A stretch of 64,000 nt of DNA from assembly GCA_028277725.1 (NCBI GenBank), contig JANQFX010000046.1:1-64000 (forward strand), in the 5' to 3' direction. The notes beneath the pieces are model-generated. The model worked only from the letters and a program-made list of their open reading frames with translations. It ran no database searches and was not told where the DNA came from. This document shows, piece by piece, positions 46,660 through 55,218 of the stretch; the stretch's first letter is position 1, and the number at the start of each line of letters is the position of its first letter. The DNA is from Thiohalocapsa sp. (GTDB lineage Bacteria; Pseudomonadota; Gammaproteobacteria; Chromatiales; Chromatiaceae). The position numbers and the translations under genes are program-made.

Positions 46660-48582
46660 ATGGCCATGAATCCCCTGTTCGATCGACTGCGCTCGCGCAC
46701 AGCGGCCTTCGCCCATGATCTACTCATGGTGCCTGCGGCCTGGATGCTCGCCTATTGGACGCGCTTCAACCTGGAGCGGATTCCACCCGAGTATCTCGAT
46801 ACCGCCCTCAAGACCCTGCCCTTCGTCATGGCGCTGGCCGCGTCCGTGTATTGGGGCTTCGGGCTCTATCGGGGCGTCTGGCGCTTCGCGTCTCTTCCGG
46901 ACCTGCTGCGCATCCTGAAGGCGGTCGCGGCGACCACGCTCGCGGTCGTGGTCGTGCTCTTCGTCTTCAATCGCAGCGAAAACCTGCCGCGGTCCGTGCC
47001 CCTGCTCTTCTTCGGTTTCCAGCTGCTGCTCCTGGCCGGACCTCGGCTGCTCTACCGCTGGCTCAAGGACCACCGGCTGAGTCTCGGTGGTGGCACCCGG
47101 GTGCTGATCATCGGCGCCGGGCGGGCCGGAGAGATGTTGGTGCGCGATATGCGCCGTGGCGGCGCCAGGCAATACGAGCCCGTCGCCTTCGTCGACGACA
47201 AGCTGCGCCGGCACGGTGCCGACATCCATGGCGTGCCGATCCGCGGCGGCACCTCGCTGATCCCGACGCTGGTCGAGGAGTTGGCCATCGATTTGATCCT
47301 GCTGGCCGTCCCGAGCGCCTCCGGCAAGGAGATGCGGGACGTCGTGTCCCTCTGCGAACAGACCGGCAAGCCCCTGCGCACCGTACCCCAGCTGGAGAGC
47401 CTGATGACCGGGCAGGTCAGCATCAATCAGCTGCGACCCGTGTCCATCGAGGACCTGCTCGGCCGCACCCCGGTGCAGCTCGACTGGGCGGGGCTGCGCC
47501 AGGGCCTCGCCGGGCGCGTGGTGCTGGTGACCGGCGCCGGCGGGTCCATCGGCTCGGAACTCTGCCGCCAGGTCGTGGCCGCCGGGCCGCAGCGCCTGGT
47601 GTTGGTGGACCACTGCGAGTACAGCCTCTATCGGATGGAGCAGGAGCTGCTGGAACAGCATCGGGGCCTGGAGTTCCGGCGCTACCTGCTCGACGTGGGT
47701 GACCGCTCCGGGGTCGACGCCCTGTTCCAGCGCGAGCGGCCGCAGATCGTCTTCCATGCGGCAGCCTACAAACATGTGCCGCTCCTGGAGGATCAGCTGC
47801 GTGCCGCGGTGCGCAACAACGTGCTGGGCACCGGCATGGTTGCCGACGCGGCGCAGCGATATCGCAGCGAGCGATTCGTGCTCATCTCCACCGACAAGGC
47901 CGTTAACCCGGCCAATGTCATGGGTGCCACCAAGCGCGCCGCGGAGTTGACCTGTCAGGCGCTCGCCGAACACGCCGAGACGCGTTTCATCACCGTGCGC
48001 TTCGGCAACGTCCTGGGCTCTGCCGGAAGTGTGGTGCCGCTGTTCCAGCGCCAAATCGAGCGCGGAGGACCGGTCACCGTGACCGACCCCGCGGTGGAGC
48101 GTTACTTCATGACCATCCCCGAGGCCTGTCAGCTCATCATGCAGGCGGCGGTCATCGGCGGCGGCGGCGAGATCTTCGTCCTCGACATGGGCGAGCCGGT
48201 CAAGATCCGAGACATGGCCGAGCAGATGATTCGCCTCGCAGGGCGGGAGCCCGGTGCCGAGATCGAGGTCCGCTATATCGGTCTGCGCCCCGGCGAGAAG
48301 CGCTTTGAGGAGTTGTTCTACGATGTCGAGGCCTTGGCGGAGACGACCCACCCGAAGATTCGCGTCGCCCGCCGGGAACACGTCGATGCCGAGGTGATCA
48401 CGGCCTGGCGTAGGGATCTGCAGATCTGCATCGAGCGTTGCGATGCCGGTGCCCTCGCGGCTCGACTCCACGAACTGGTGCCGCAGTGGACACGCGGCCC
48501 CGAGGCGGTGCCATGCGCGAGCTCGCAACCGCTCGACCCGGACCCCAGCCCCGATTCGACCCAGGAGCCGAGCCATGTCTGA
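46660..48582 (+). CDS. CapD/WbpM-type nucleoside-diphosphate-sugar dehydratase
   Basis: The 640-residue protein has four N-terminal membrane helices, a CoA-binding-like Rossmann unit (LIIGAGRAGEML, about 149-160) and a second Rossmann dehydratase domain (VTGAGGSIGSELC, about 296-308). The SMK catalytic triad is in STDKAVNPANVMGATKR, with Met in place of the Tyr of ordinary SDRs, as in FlaA1/WbpM. It probably makes a 4-keto-6-deoxy amino sugar for the carrier lipid. Eight bases separate it from the WecA-like gene. The ending DPSPDSTQEPSHV overlaps the start of gspE. Confidence 0.93.
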   Translation: MAMNPLFDRLRSRTAAFAHDLLMVPAAWMLAYWTRFNLERIPPEYLDTALKTLPFVMALAASVYWGFGLYRGVWRFASLPDLLRILKAVAATTLAVVVVLFVFNRSENLPRSVPLLFFGFQLLLLAGPRLLYRWLKDHRLSLGGGTRVLIIGAGRAGEMLVRDMRRGGARQYEPVAFVDDKLRRHGADIHGVPIRGGTSLIPTLVEELAIDLILLAVPSASGKEMRDVVSLCEQTGKPLRTVPQLESLMTGQVSINQLRPVSIEDLLGRTPVQLDWAGLRQGLAGRVVLVTGAGGSIGSELCRQVVAAGPQRLVLVDHCEYSLYRMEQELLEQHRGLEFRRYLLDVGDRSGVDALFQRERPQIVFHAAAYKHVPLLEDQLRAAVRNNVLGTGMVADAAQRYRSERFVLISTDKAVNPANVMGATKRAAELTCQALAEHAETRFITVRFGNVLGSAGSVVPLFQRQIERGGPVTVTDPAVERYFMTIPEACQLIMQAAVIGGGGEIFVLDMGEPVKIRDMAEQMIRLAGREPGAEIEVRYIGLRPGEKRFEELFYDVEALAETTHPKIRVARREHVDAEVITAWRRDLQICIERCDAGALAARLHELVPQWTRGPEAVPCASSQPLDPDPSPDSTQEPSHV

Positions 48583-50890
48583 CACCACGGATCGACATCG
48601 CCCCGCATCGACGGAAGAGGATGCCTTGCCGTGGGCGTTGCGAACCGCCGACGTCGCGGCGACCGAGCACGCCGGTGCTTCTGTCCCCACAGAGCACGAT
48701 CTGGACCTGAACTTCGACTTCGAGTCGGAGCTGCTCGACGGCGAGCCCGAGCACCGGGCGCCCCGGTTCGAGCCGCTCGAGGCGGAGGACCTGGACCAGC
48801 CAGACCCGGTCCACCCCGCCGAGCCGTTGCTGCAGCCGGACTGGGAGGAGCACGTGTTGGGGGCGGATTCGGCAGCCGTTGCCGCATTCGACCCGGAGCA
48901 AGGGCAGGACGGGACACTCGAGCCGCGGCACCTCGTATCCGAGCCGCTCGCGCTGGATCTCGAGGAGGACCCGCCGGACGACCGTGACTCGGGGGCGTAT
49001 CCGGAAGGCCTGACCGAGGACATGCCGTCGGAACCGACGCAACCGCGGCAGAGACCCGCGCTGGGTCCTCAAGCCATGATCGCGGCTGGGGCACTCGCAG
49101 AACCGACCGCCGCCGAGGAACCGGCCGCTGCCGCCCTGGACGACGGGCTGCCGCAGGCCGAGCCGGCCCTGATGCCCACTCAGATTCCAAGCAACGATAC
49201 CGCGGCGGAACAGGCCGTGGTCCGCTACCTGCGCGAGCGCGGTCGGCTCTCCGATGGCGACCTGGCCCGGGCCGGCAAGCTCGCCGAGGATAGCGGTGAT
49301 CCGCTGCGGCTCATGCTGGTGCGCCTTGGCCTGGTGTCGGACCGCGATATGGCCGCTGCTTTCAGCGCCGTACTCGGGCTCGAATCCATCACCGCGGAGG
49401 CCTACCCGGACGACCCGGTACCGGACCTCGACCTGAGTCTGAGGTTCCTCAAGGACGCGCGCATGGTGCCACTGCGCGACGACGGCCAAGCCCTGGAGCT
49501 GGCCGTGGCCGATCCGGTCGATTCCTCCGCGGTGCAGGCCGTCGAAATGGCCACGGGCCGCGACGCCAGGTTATGGGTCGGTCTGCCCAATGAAATCGAC
49601 GCGGCGCTGGAGCAGCTCTACGAGAAGCCCGAGGCGGAGGATGCGCAGTCGGACCTGGACGCCGACCTGGGCAACTTCTCGGAAGAGGACATCGAACACC
49701 TGCGAGACCTCGCAAGCGAGGCGCCGATCATCCGGTTGGTGAACCAGATCCTGCAACGGGCCGTCGAGTCCCGCGCGTCGGACGTCCATATCGAGCCCTT
49801 CGCCGACGAGTTGAAGGTGCGCTACCGCATCGATGGCATTCTGAAAGAGGGCGAGCGCCCTCCCGTGCGTTCCACGGCCGCCGTGATCTCACGTATCAAG
49901 ATCATGGCCAAGCTCAACATCGCCGAGCGGCGCCTGCCCCAGGACGGGCGCATCCCGCTACGCATCCAGGGCAAGGAGCTGGATCTGCGTGTCTCGACCG
50001 TGCCGACCATGTTCGGCGAAAGCGTGGTCATGCGCCTGCTGGACAAGGAATCCGTCAGCTTCGACTTCGACGCGCTCGGCTTCGACGGCCCACCGCGCGA
50101 GCGGGTGCTCGACATACTGGATAAGCCCTACGGCATCTTCCTGGTGACCGGTCCGACCGGCAGCGGTAAGAGCACGACCCTCTACACCGCCCTGTCCAGG
50201 CTCAATACCGGCGATCGCAAGATCATCACCGTCGAGGACCCGGTGGAGTATCAGGTGGCCGGCATCAACCAGATCCCGGTCAAGGCCAGCATTGGTATGA
50301 CCTTCGCGCACGCGCTGCGCGCCATCGTCCGTCAGGATCCCGACATCATTATGGTCGGCGAGATGCGCGACCTCGAGACCGCCCGCATCGCCGTCCAATC
50401 GGCCCTCACCGGCCACGTCGTGCTTTCGACGTTACACACCAACGACGCGGGGAGCGGCGTGACCCGCCTGATGGATATGGGCGTCGAAGACTATCTGCTC
50501 ACCAGCACCATCAACGGTATCCTCGCCCAGCGCCTGGTTCGGCGCCTGTGCGAACACTGCCGCCAGCCCTTCACGCCGCAGCCGGAGATGGCCGCGCGGT
50601 TCCTGCAGCTCCCCGGCGTCGACGAGAACAACCTGACCCTCTATCGGCCCCACGGCTGCGACGCCTGCAACCACAGCGGCTACCGCGGCCGGCTGGTTAT
50701 CGCCGAGGTGCTGCTGATGACCGACCGCCTCCGTCAGGCCGTGCTCAATCACGCCACCGCCACCGAGCTCCAACGCATCGCCACCGATCAAGACATGCTC
50801 ACCATGTACCAAGACGGCCTGCGCAAGGCCGCCGACGGGCGCACCACGGTGGAAGAGGTGCTGCGCGTGGCCGCGGTGAGCGACGACTGA
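48575..50890 (+). CDS. GspE-like secretion ATPase with long acidic N-terminus
   Basis: The 771-residue protein is a type II secretion/type IV pilus assembly ATPase. Residues about 210-330 form the N-terminal MshEN-like domain (VVRYLRERGRLSDGDLARA, MLVRLGLVSDRDMAAAF). The ATPase has SDVHIEPFADELKVRYRIDG, Walker A GPTGSGKSTTLYTAL, Walker B MVGEMRD, LTGHVVLSTLHTND and a zinc site CEHC/CDAC. Typical relatives have 500-570 residues; here about 205 extra acidic, Pro-rich residues precede the fold. No other gsp or pil gene is adjacent. ATG 48575 overlaps the dehydratase stop. Confidence 0.9.
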   Translation: MSDTTDRHRPASTEEDALPWALRTADVAATEHAGASVPTEHDLDLNFDFESELLDGEPEHRAPRFEPLEAEDLDQPDPVHPAEPLLQPDWEEHVLGADSAAVAAFDPEQGQDGTLEPRHLVSEPLALDLEEDPPDDRDSGAYPEGLTEDMPSEPTQPRQRPALGPQAMIAAGALAEPTAAEEPAAAALDDGLPQAEPALMPTQIPSNDTAAEQAVVRYLRERGRLSDGDLARAGKLAEDSGDPLRLMLVRLGLVSDRDMAAAFSAVLGLESITAEAYPDDPVPDLDLSLRFLKDARMVPLRDDGQALELAVADPVDSSAVQAVEMATGRDARLWVGLPNEIDAALEQLYEKPEAEDAQSDLDADLGNFSEEDIEHLRDLASEAPIIRLVNQILQRAVESRASDVHIEPFADELKVRYRIDGILKEGERPPVRSTAAVISRIKIMAKLNIAERRLPQDGRIPLRIQGKELDLRVSTVPTMFGESVVMRLLDKESVSFDFDALGFDGPPRERVLDILDKPYGIFLVTGPTGSGKSTTLYTALSRLNTGDRKIITVEDPVEYQVAGINQIPVKASIGMTFAHALRAIVRQDPDIIMVGEMRDLETARIAVQSALTGHVVLSTLHTNDAGSGVTRLMDMGVEDYLLTSTINGILAQRLVRRLCEHCRQPFTPQPEMAARFLQLPGVDENNLTLYRPHGCDACNHSGYRGRLVIAEVLLMTDRLRQAVLNHATATELQRIATDQDMLTMYQDGLRKAADGRTTVEEVLRVAAVSDD

Positions 50891-50922
50891 TCCAGCCGCG
50901 CGCAGATTCCACAGTCTCGGAC

Positions 50923-50938
50923 TGGCACCATCTTTGCT
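50923..50938 (+). promoter_or_regulatory. Sigma-54 promoter upstream of GS-II
   Basis: TGGCACCATCTTTGCT fits the -24/-12 consensus TGGCAC-N5-TTGCW at every fixed base. It points at the GS-II gene and would start transcription near 50950, leaving a leader of about 400 bases. It lies 32 bases after the gspE stop. Confidence 0.75.
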
Positions 50939-51074
50939 TACACACCGTCGGGCGCACGATGTATGCGCTATGAGCGAACCGGGCGCGCGGCCGGGTTTTC
51001 CCGCTGGAAGTGGGCAAACTCAACGCCATGCCGGCGTTGTCCGACCGTTGCGGAAACGATCGCGTGGTGGGCGG

Positions 51075-51091
51075 TGCACCGTAGTGGTGCA
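51075..51091. promoter_or_regulatory. NtrC-binding palindrome upstream of GS-II
   Basis: TGCACCGTAGTGGTGCA matches the NtrC consensus TGCACYANNNTGGTGCA with one substitution, and its outer arms TGCACC/GGTGCA are a perfect inverted repeat. It lies 276 bp before the GS-II start. Oddly it is about 140 bp downstream of the sigma-54 promoter, whereas NtrC sites are usually upstream. Confidence 0.7.
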
Positions 51092-51350
51092 AGCTGCCTC
51101 GGCGTGGCCTCATCCGGTGCAGACCCGATGTGCCCTCGAGAACCTTGGATGACTGGTCCGTAGTCCTTCCGGATGCCTCGGTGCTGGAGCCACCGCGTGA
51201 TCACTCCGGAATCGCCCCTGGACAGGCTCCACAGTCGTTGTCCGGCCCGGCCCGAGCGCCCGCGAGGGCAAGCCGGCCGGCCAGGATTCCATCGCTCGCA
51301 TCGATCAGGGCTTCGGCCCGAAAACAGACCAATCTTCGGAGATCCGAAAT

Positions 51351-52361
51351 ATGAAGAGTAAGTTGGAGTACATCTGGTTGGACGGTTACAAGCCGACCCA
51401 GAGCCTTCGCAGCAAGACCATGGTCCGCAAGGATTTCAGCGGCAAGCTCGAGGATTGCCCGATGTGGTCGTTCGACGGTAGCTCCACCGAGCAGGCCGAG
51501 GGCAACGCGTCCGATTGCCTGCTCAAGCCGGTGATGATCATCCCCGATCCGGGCCGAAAGAACTCCTACCTGGTGATGACCGAGGTACTGAACGCCGACG
51601 GCAGCCCGCACGTCTCCAATGGCCGGGCCACCATCGACGACGATGACGATGACTTCTGGTTCGGCTTCGAGCAGGAGTACTTCCTATGGGATCCGAGCAC
51701 CAACCTGCCGCCGGGCTTCCCCCCCGGCGGTTACCCACCGCCCCAGGGTCCTTACTATTGCTCGGTGGGCGCGCGCAACGCCTACTGCCGTGACTTGATC
51801 GAAGAGCACCTCGACATGTGTCTCGAGGCCGGTCTGAACGTCGAGGGTATCAACGCCGAGGTCGCCGCGGGCCAATGGGAGTTCCAGATCTTCGCCAAGA
51901 GTGCGGCCCGCGCCGGTGACGAAATCTGGCTGGCGCGCTACCTGCTGGAGCGCACCGCCGAGAAGTACGACCTGGCAGTCGATTGGCATCCCAAGCCCCT
52001 AGGCGACACCGACTGGAACGGCTCGGGCATGCACGCCAACTTCTCCAACGGCGCCATGCGTGAAGCGGGCGATGAAGAGATCTTCACCAAGGTCTGCGAC
52101 GAGTTCGCCAAGAACATCCCCGCCTGCATCGCCGTCTATGGCGCGCACAATGAGCAGCGCCTGACGGGCAAGCACGAGACCCAGTCCATCGACCAGTACA
52201 GCTACGGCGTATCCGACCGCGGTGCCTCCATCCGCATCCCGATCGCCACCGTCGACGACGGCTGGAAGGGTCGCCTTGAAGACCGCCGTCCGGCATCCAA
52301 CGCCGATCCGTACAAGGTGGCGTCGGTCATCGTCAAGGTGACCAAGTCCGCACTCGCCTAG
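51351..52361 (+). CDS. glnII: Glutamine synthetase type II (GlnII)
   Basis: The 336-residue enzyme is of the eukaryotic-like GS-II class, best known in rhizobia and Streptomyces and unrelated in regulation to GS-I. Class motifs are LEYIWLDGY, WSFDGSSTEQAEGNASD, FGFEQEYFLWD, GINAEVAAGQWEFQI, DWNGSGMHANFS and HNEQRLTGKHET. There is no adenylylation tail, so control is probably at transcription. This agrees with the sigma-54 promoter and NtrC-type site upstream. The cell thus carries both GS-I (glnA) and GS-II. Confidence 0.95.
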   Translation: MKSKLEYIWLDGYKPTQSLRSKTMVRKDFSGKLEDCPMWSFDGSSTEQAEGNASDCLLKPVMIIPDPGRKNSYLVMTEVLNADGSPHVSNGRATIDDDDDDFWFGFEQEYFLWDPSTNLPPGFPPGGYPPPQGPYYCSVGARNAYCRDLIEEHLDMCLEAGLNVEGINAEVAAGQWEFQIFAKSAARAGDEIWLARYLLERTAEKYDLAVDWHPKPLGDTDWNGSGMHANFSNGAMREAGDEEIFTKVCDEFAKNIPACIAVYGAHNEQRLTGKHETQSIDQYSYGVSDRGASIRIPIATVDDGWKGRLEDRRPASNADPYKVASVIVKVTKSALA

Positions 52362-52389
52362 TCGGTCTGTCGTCGATTCGGCCGAAGAA

Positions 52390-52415
52390 ACCGGGGCGCC
52401 CAGCGGCGTCCCGGT
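52390..52415 (+). terminator. Stem-loop downstream of GS-II
   Basis: ACCGGGGCGCC pairs with GGCGTCCCGGT in an 11-bp stem (one G-T pair) around the loop CAGC, 28 bases after the GS-II stop, followed by CTATTTGG. It is a good terminator shape with only a weak T-rich tail. The remaining 150 bp to the convergent kinase gene show nothing else. Confidence 0.55.
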
Positions 52416-52566
52416 CTATTTGGTCCTTGATGAGGGCCGTGGGAGCGGCATTCCCGCCGCGACGCTCGGTCCAGACATGGCCATCGCGGCTGGAGACCCC
52501 TCTACCGGGACCAGCGTGATGGTGCCGCGGCGCAACGAGAGCGCAGCGCTGGCACCGCGCCCAGGC

Positions 52567-53559
52567 TCAACCCTTGCGTTTGAAGCCGATCAGGTCGCTC
52601 GCCCAGTCTTCGTTCAATAGAGTCACCATGTCCTTCATGGTCGGGCGTTTGGCCGGGTCCTTCTGCAGGCATTGCATGCAGAGCCGCTCCAGTAGCCTCG
52701 GTACCGGGTACTTGGCAATGCTGGACGGTTCGGCGGGTTCCTTGTTCTCGACCCAGTCCAGGACCTCGTAGGTCTTGTCGCTGTCGAACGGCGGCTGCCC
52801 GGTGAGAACCTCGTAGAGCACGGTGCCCAGGCTATAGACATCGGTGCTGACGTCGATGTCCGAGTCCCGGCGAATCTGCTCCGGCGACATGTGACACAGC
52901 GTCCCCTGCAGCTTGCCGTGTCCGGTCATGGACTTGTCGCGCTTGGTCGGATCAGGGGTCGGGTCTCTGGTCAGCTCCTCGTCCTGCGCGTCGGTGGAGG
53001 TGCCATCCTTGTTCCAGACCTTGGCCAGTCCCCAGTCGAGCAGCAAGACCTCGCCGTAGGGTCCTGCCAGGATGTTCTCCGGTTTGATGTCACGGTGCGC
53101 GACGCGTCGGGAATGGGCATAGGCCAACGCCAGGGCGATCTGCTCGATCACCTCCACCAGCTGCGTCAGGTCGTAGCGATCGCGGAAGTCCAGGAGTTGC
53201 CTCAGGGTGTAGCCGTGCACGAATTTCATCGTGAAGTAGTAGTTGCCCTTGCGATCGCGCCCCAGCTCGTACACGGGCATCGTATTGGGGTGCTGCAGCA
53301 TGGCCGACACCCGCGCCTCGCGCAGCAGGCGACGCTGTTCGATCGGGTCTTGGACGAACTCCGGCCGCAGTGTCTTGTAGGCGACCACGCGGGCCAGGTG
53401 TCTGTCCTTGACGGACATGATCAGCGACTTGCCCCCCTTCGCGATCTCACCGAGCGGCATGTACCGCGTACTGGGATTCAGCACCTCCGGCAACGGGCGG
53501 TCCGTATCTTCGAGAAAGACGTTCGACGATTCTCTGGGGGGCTGTTGAAAAGTTCGCAT
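52567..53559 (-). CDS. Hanks-type serine/threonine protein kinase
   Basis: The 330-residue soluble kinase has no membrane segment or sensor domain. Visible features are a glycine-rich loop region GEIAKGGKSLIMSV, the ATP lysine Lys62 in VAYKTL, and catalytic HRDIKPENIL with Asp157. The metal motif is DWGLAK (Asp175; DWG for the usual DFG), the activation segment GTLCHMSPEQ, and DVYSLGTVLYEVLTGQPPF follows. A charged insert lies in the activation segment (about 183-215). The substrate is unknown. It is convergent with GS-II and divergent from the DUF1028 gene; I see nothing definite in the 294-bp spacer upstream. Confidence 0.92.
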   Translation of the reverse strand: MRTFQQPPRESSNVFLEDTDRPLPEVLNPSTRYMPLGEIAKGGKSLIMSVKDRHLARVVAYKTLRPEFVQDPIEQRRLLREARVSAMLQHPNTMPVYELGRDRKGNYYFTMKFVHGYTLRQLLDFRDRYDLTQLVEVIEQIALALAYAHSRRVAHRDIKPENILAGPYGEVLLLDWGLAKVWNKDGTSTDAQDEELTRDPTPDPTKRDKSMTGHGKLQGTLCHMSPEQIRRDSDIDVSTDVYSLGTVLYEVLTGQPPFDSDKTYEVLDWVENKEPAEPSSIAKYPVPRLLERLCMQCLQKDPAKRPTMKDMVTLLNEDWASDLIGFKRKG

Positions 53560-53853
53560 GGAGCTCGGTCGCAGTGCTGGAGGACGACACCGACGATCCT
53601 ACCGCGCCGCACCGGCCCGCTGCTCGGTGGTCTTCTTCGCTGTCGGTTCGCCGGACTGGTCGACAGAGGATGTACGTTCGACGGCCACCCAACCCAACGT
53701 CGGGCCAATCGCTTTGGCGCTAGACACCTCGCCGACGAGTGGCCTGCGTGGGCGCTTGGTCTAGCTGCCCGAGCGTCTCGGAATTCCAATCCCGTTCCTT
53801 TACCATGATTTGCCCCGTCGCGCCGTAGCGACGCCTCGTCGGAGTTCCAACCC

Positions 53854-54996
53854 GTGGCCGTACATGCCTGCAACCGCGCCCCCGTTCGCCGTCTTCTCTT
53901 CGCCCTGATACTCGGCGCACTGCCCATGCTGTGCCTCGGCGCGGGCATCAGTCCCGAGTCGGAGCACCCGGCATCGGCGACGCATATCGCGACCTTCTCC
54001 ATCGTTGCCAGGGACCCGGAAACGGGCGATCTGGGCGTTGCGGTGCAGAGCAAGTACTTTGGCGTCGGCTCCGTTGTGCCGCACGCGAAGGCGGGCGTCG
54101 GTGCGCTGGCGACCCAGGCGCGTGGGAATATCCTCTATGGGCCGCAGGGGCTTGGGCTGTTGGAGTCCGGCGTCGGACCGCAGGAGGCCATCGAGCGACT
54201 GATCGCGGAAGATCCGCTGCGCGAACAGCGCCAGGTCGGCCTGGTAGCGGCGGATGGCTCTGCTGCGACCTTCACCGGTGGCGAGACCCTACCCTGGTCC
54301 GGCGGTAAAACGGGCGACAACTACGCGGCCCAGGGCAATCTGCTCGCGGGCCCGGAGGTGGTGGAGGCCATCGCGGCGGCGTTTGAGACCACCGACGGCG
54401 ACCTGTCGACGCGGCTGGTCACCGCCATCGCCGCCGGTCAGGCGGCCGGCGGCGATGCTCGCGGACGCCAATCCGCGGCGCTGCTGGTGGTGCGTGCCGG
54501 GAGCGGCTACATGGGCGCGAGCGATCGACTGGTGGATCTTCACGTCGAAGACCACCCGACACCCATCAAAGAACTCTGGCGACTGCTGGGCATCCGACTG
54601 TCGCAGATCGCCGTGCACGACGCGCGCATGGCCCTCGCCGCCGCGGCCCGCGCCGGCGGTGAACCGGACAAGGCCGCGGCGGCCGTCGCCGAGGCCCGGC
54701 GGTTGGCCCAGGAGGCGGTGGAGCGCTACGAGTTCGGCGACGCCGGCTGGCTGGTGCTTGCCGATGCCGAGGCGCAAGCCGGCGATATGGATGCGGCGAG
54801 CGAGGCCGCGCGACGGGCGCTACTGATCAACCCGCTGCTGAAGCGCTATTCCGTGATGCCGGAGACGGGTCTCGGCATCGATCCGGCGCAGCTTGAGACG
54901 CTGCTCAACGACGCGGACTTCCGCAAGGTCTGGGACGCGCTGCCGGGCGAGGACGACGTGAAGGTCGAGGCGACGGTTGCGGAGCCGACGGAATGA
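53854..54996 (+). CDS. Exported DUF1028 protein with helical C-terminal region
   Basis: The 380-residue product starts at GTG 53854 and has a signal peptide (LLFALILGALPMLCLGAG). Residues about 42-255 are a DUF1028 domain, a member of the Ntn-hydrolase-like fold: ATFSIVARDPETGDLGVAVQ, SKYFGVGSVVPHAKAGVGA and YAAQGNLLAGPEVVEAIA. The remaining 120 residues are helical with TPR-like spacing (AEARRLAQEAVERYEFGDAG, DAASEAARRALLINPLL). The function of the family is not established. The neighbours (kinase, GGDEF protein) do not clarify it. Confidence 0.85.
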   Translation: MAVHACNRAPVRRLLFALILGALPMLCLGAGISPESEHPASATHIATFSIVARDPETGDLGVAVQSKYFGVGSVVPHAKAGVGALATQARGNILYGPQGLGLLESGVGPQEAIERLIAEDPLREQRQVGLVAADGSAATFTGGETLPWSGGKTGDNYAAQGNLLAGPEVVEAIAAAFETTDGDLSTRLVTAIAAGQAAGGDARGRQSAALLVVRAGSGYMGASDRLVDLHVEDHPTPIKELWRLLGIRLSQIAVHDARMALAAAARAGGEPDKAAAAVAEARRLAQEAVERYEFGDAGWLVLADAEAQAGDMDAASEAARRALLINPLLKRYSVMPETGLGIDPAQLETLLNDADFRKVWDALPGEDDVKVEATVAEPTE

Positions 54997-55218
54997 CCTC
55001 TCCGGTTCCGACCGAGCGTACCCGCTTCGCCGAGCACCTGGATAGCGGCTACTGCGACATGGTCGCAACCCGGAGGTCGGGGTGCCTATACTCCCCCCAG
55101 GATCTCCCTTCGACAGACCCTAAACCGTGATCGAGTCCTCGAACCGGCAGCTGCCCTCATCGACGATTGCCCATGGGCGAAACCGGGAATGTCCCGCTGC
55201 GGGCGCCGGAGCCGATAC

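Larger units (their letters stand above)
50891..51350 (+). other. gspE to GS-II spacer with long leader
   Basis: This 460-bp spacer holds the sigma-54 promoter and NtrC palindrome listed separately. No other -24/-12 match as good was seen between 51092 and 51350, so the transcript leader is probably long. I found no protein-coding pattern or known riboswitch. The final stretch GATCCGAAAT precedes the GS-II start without a strong ribosome site. Confidence 0.5.

Noticed and set aside
46720-49023. 767-codon open frame antisense to the dehydratase and gspE
   Set aside because: It crosses two well-supported genes on the opposite strand and has only low-complexity content.
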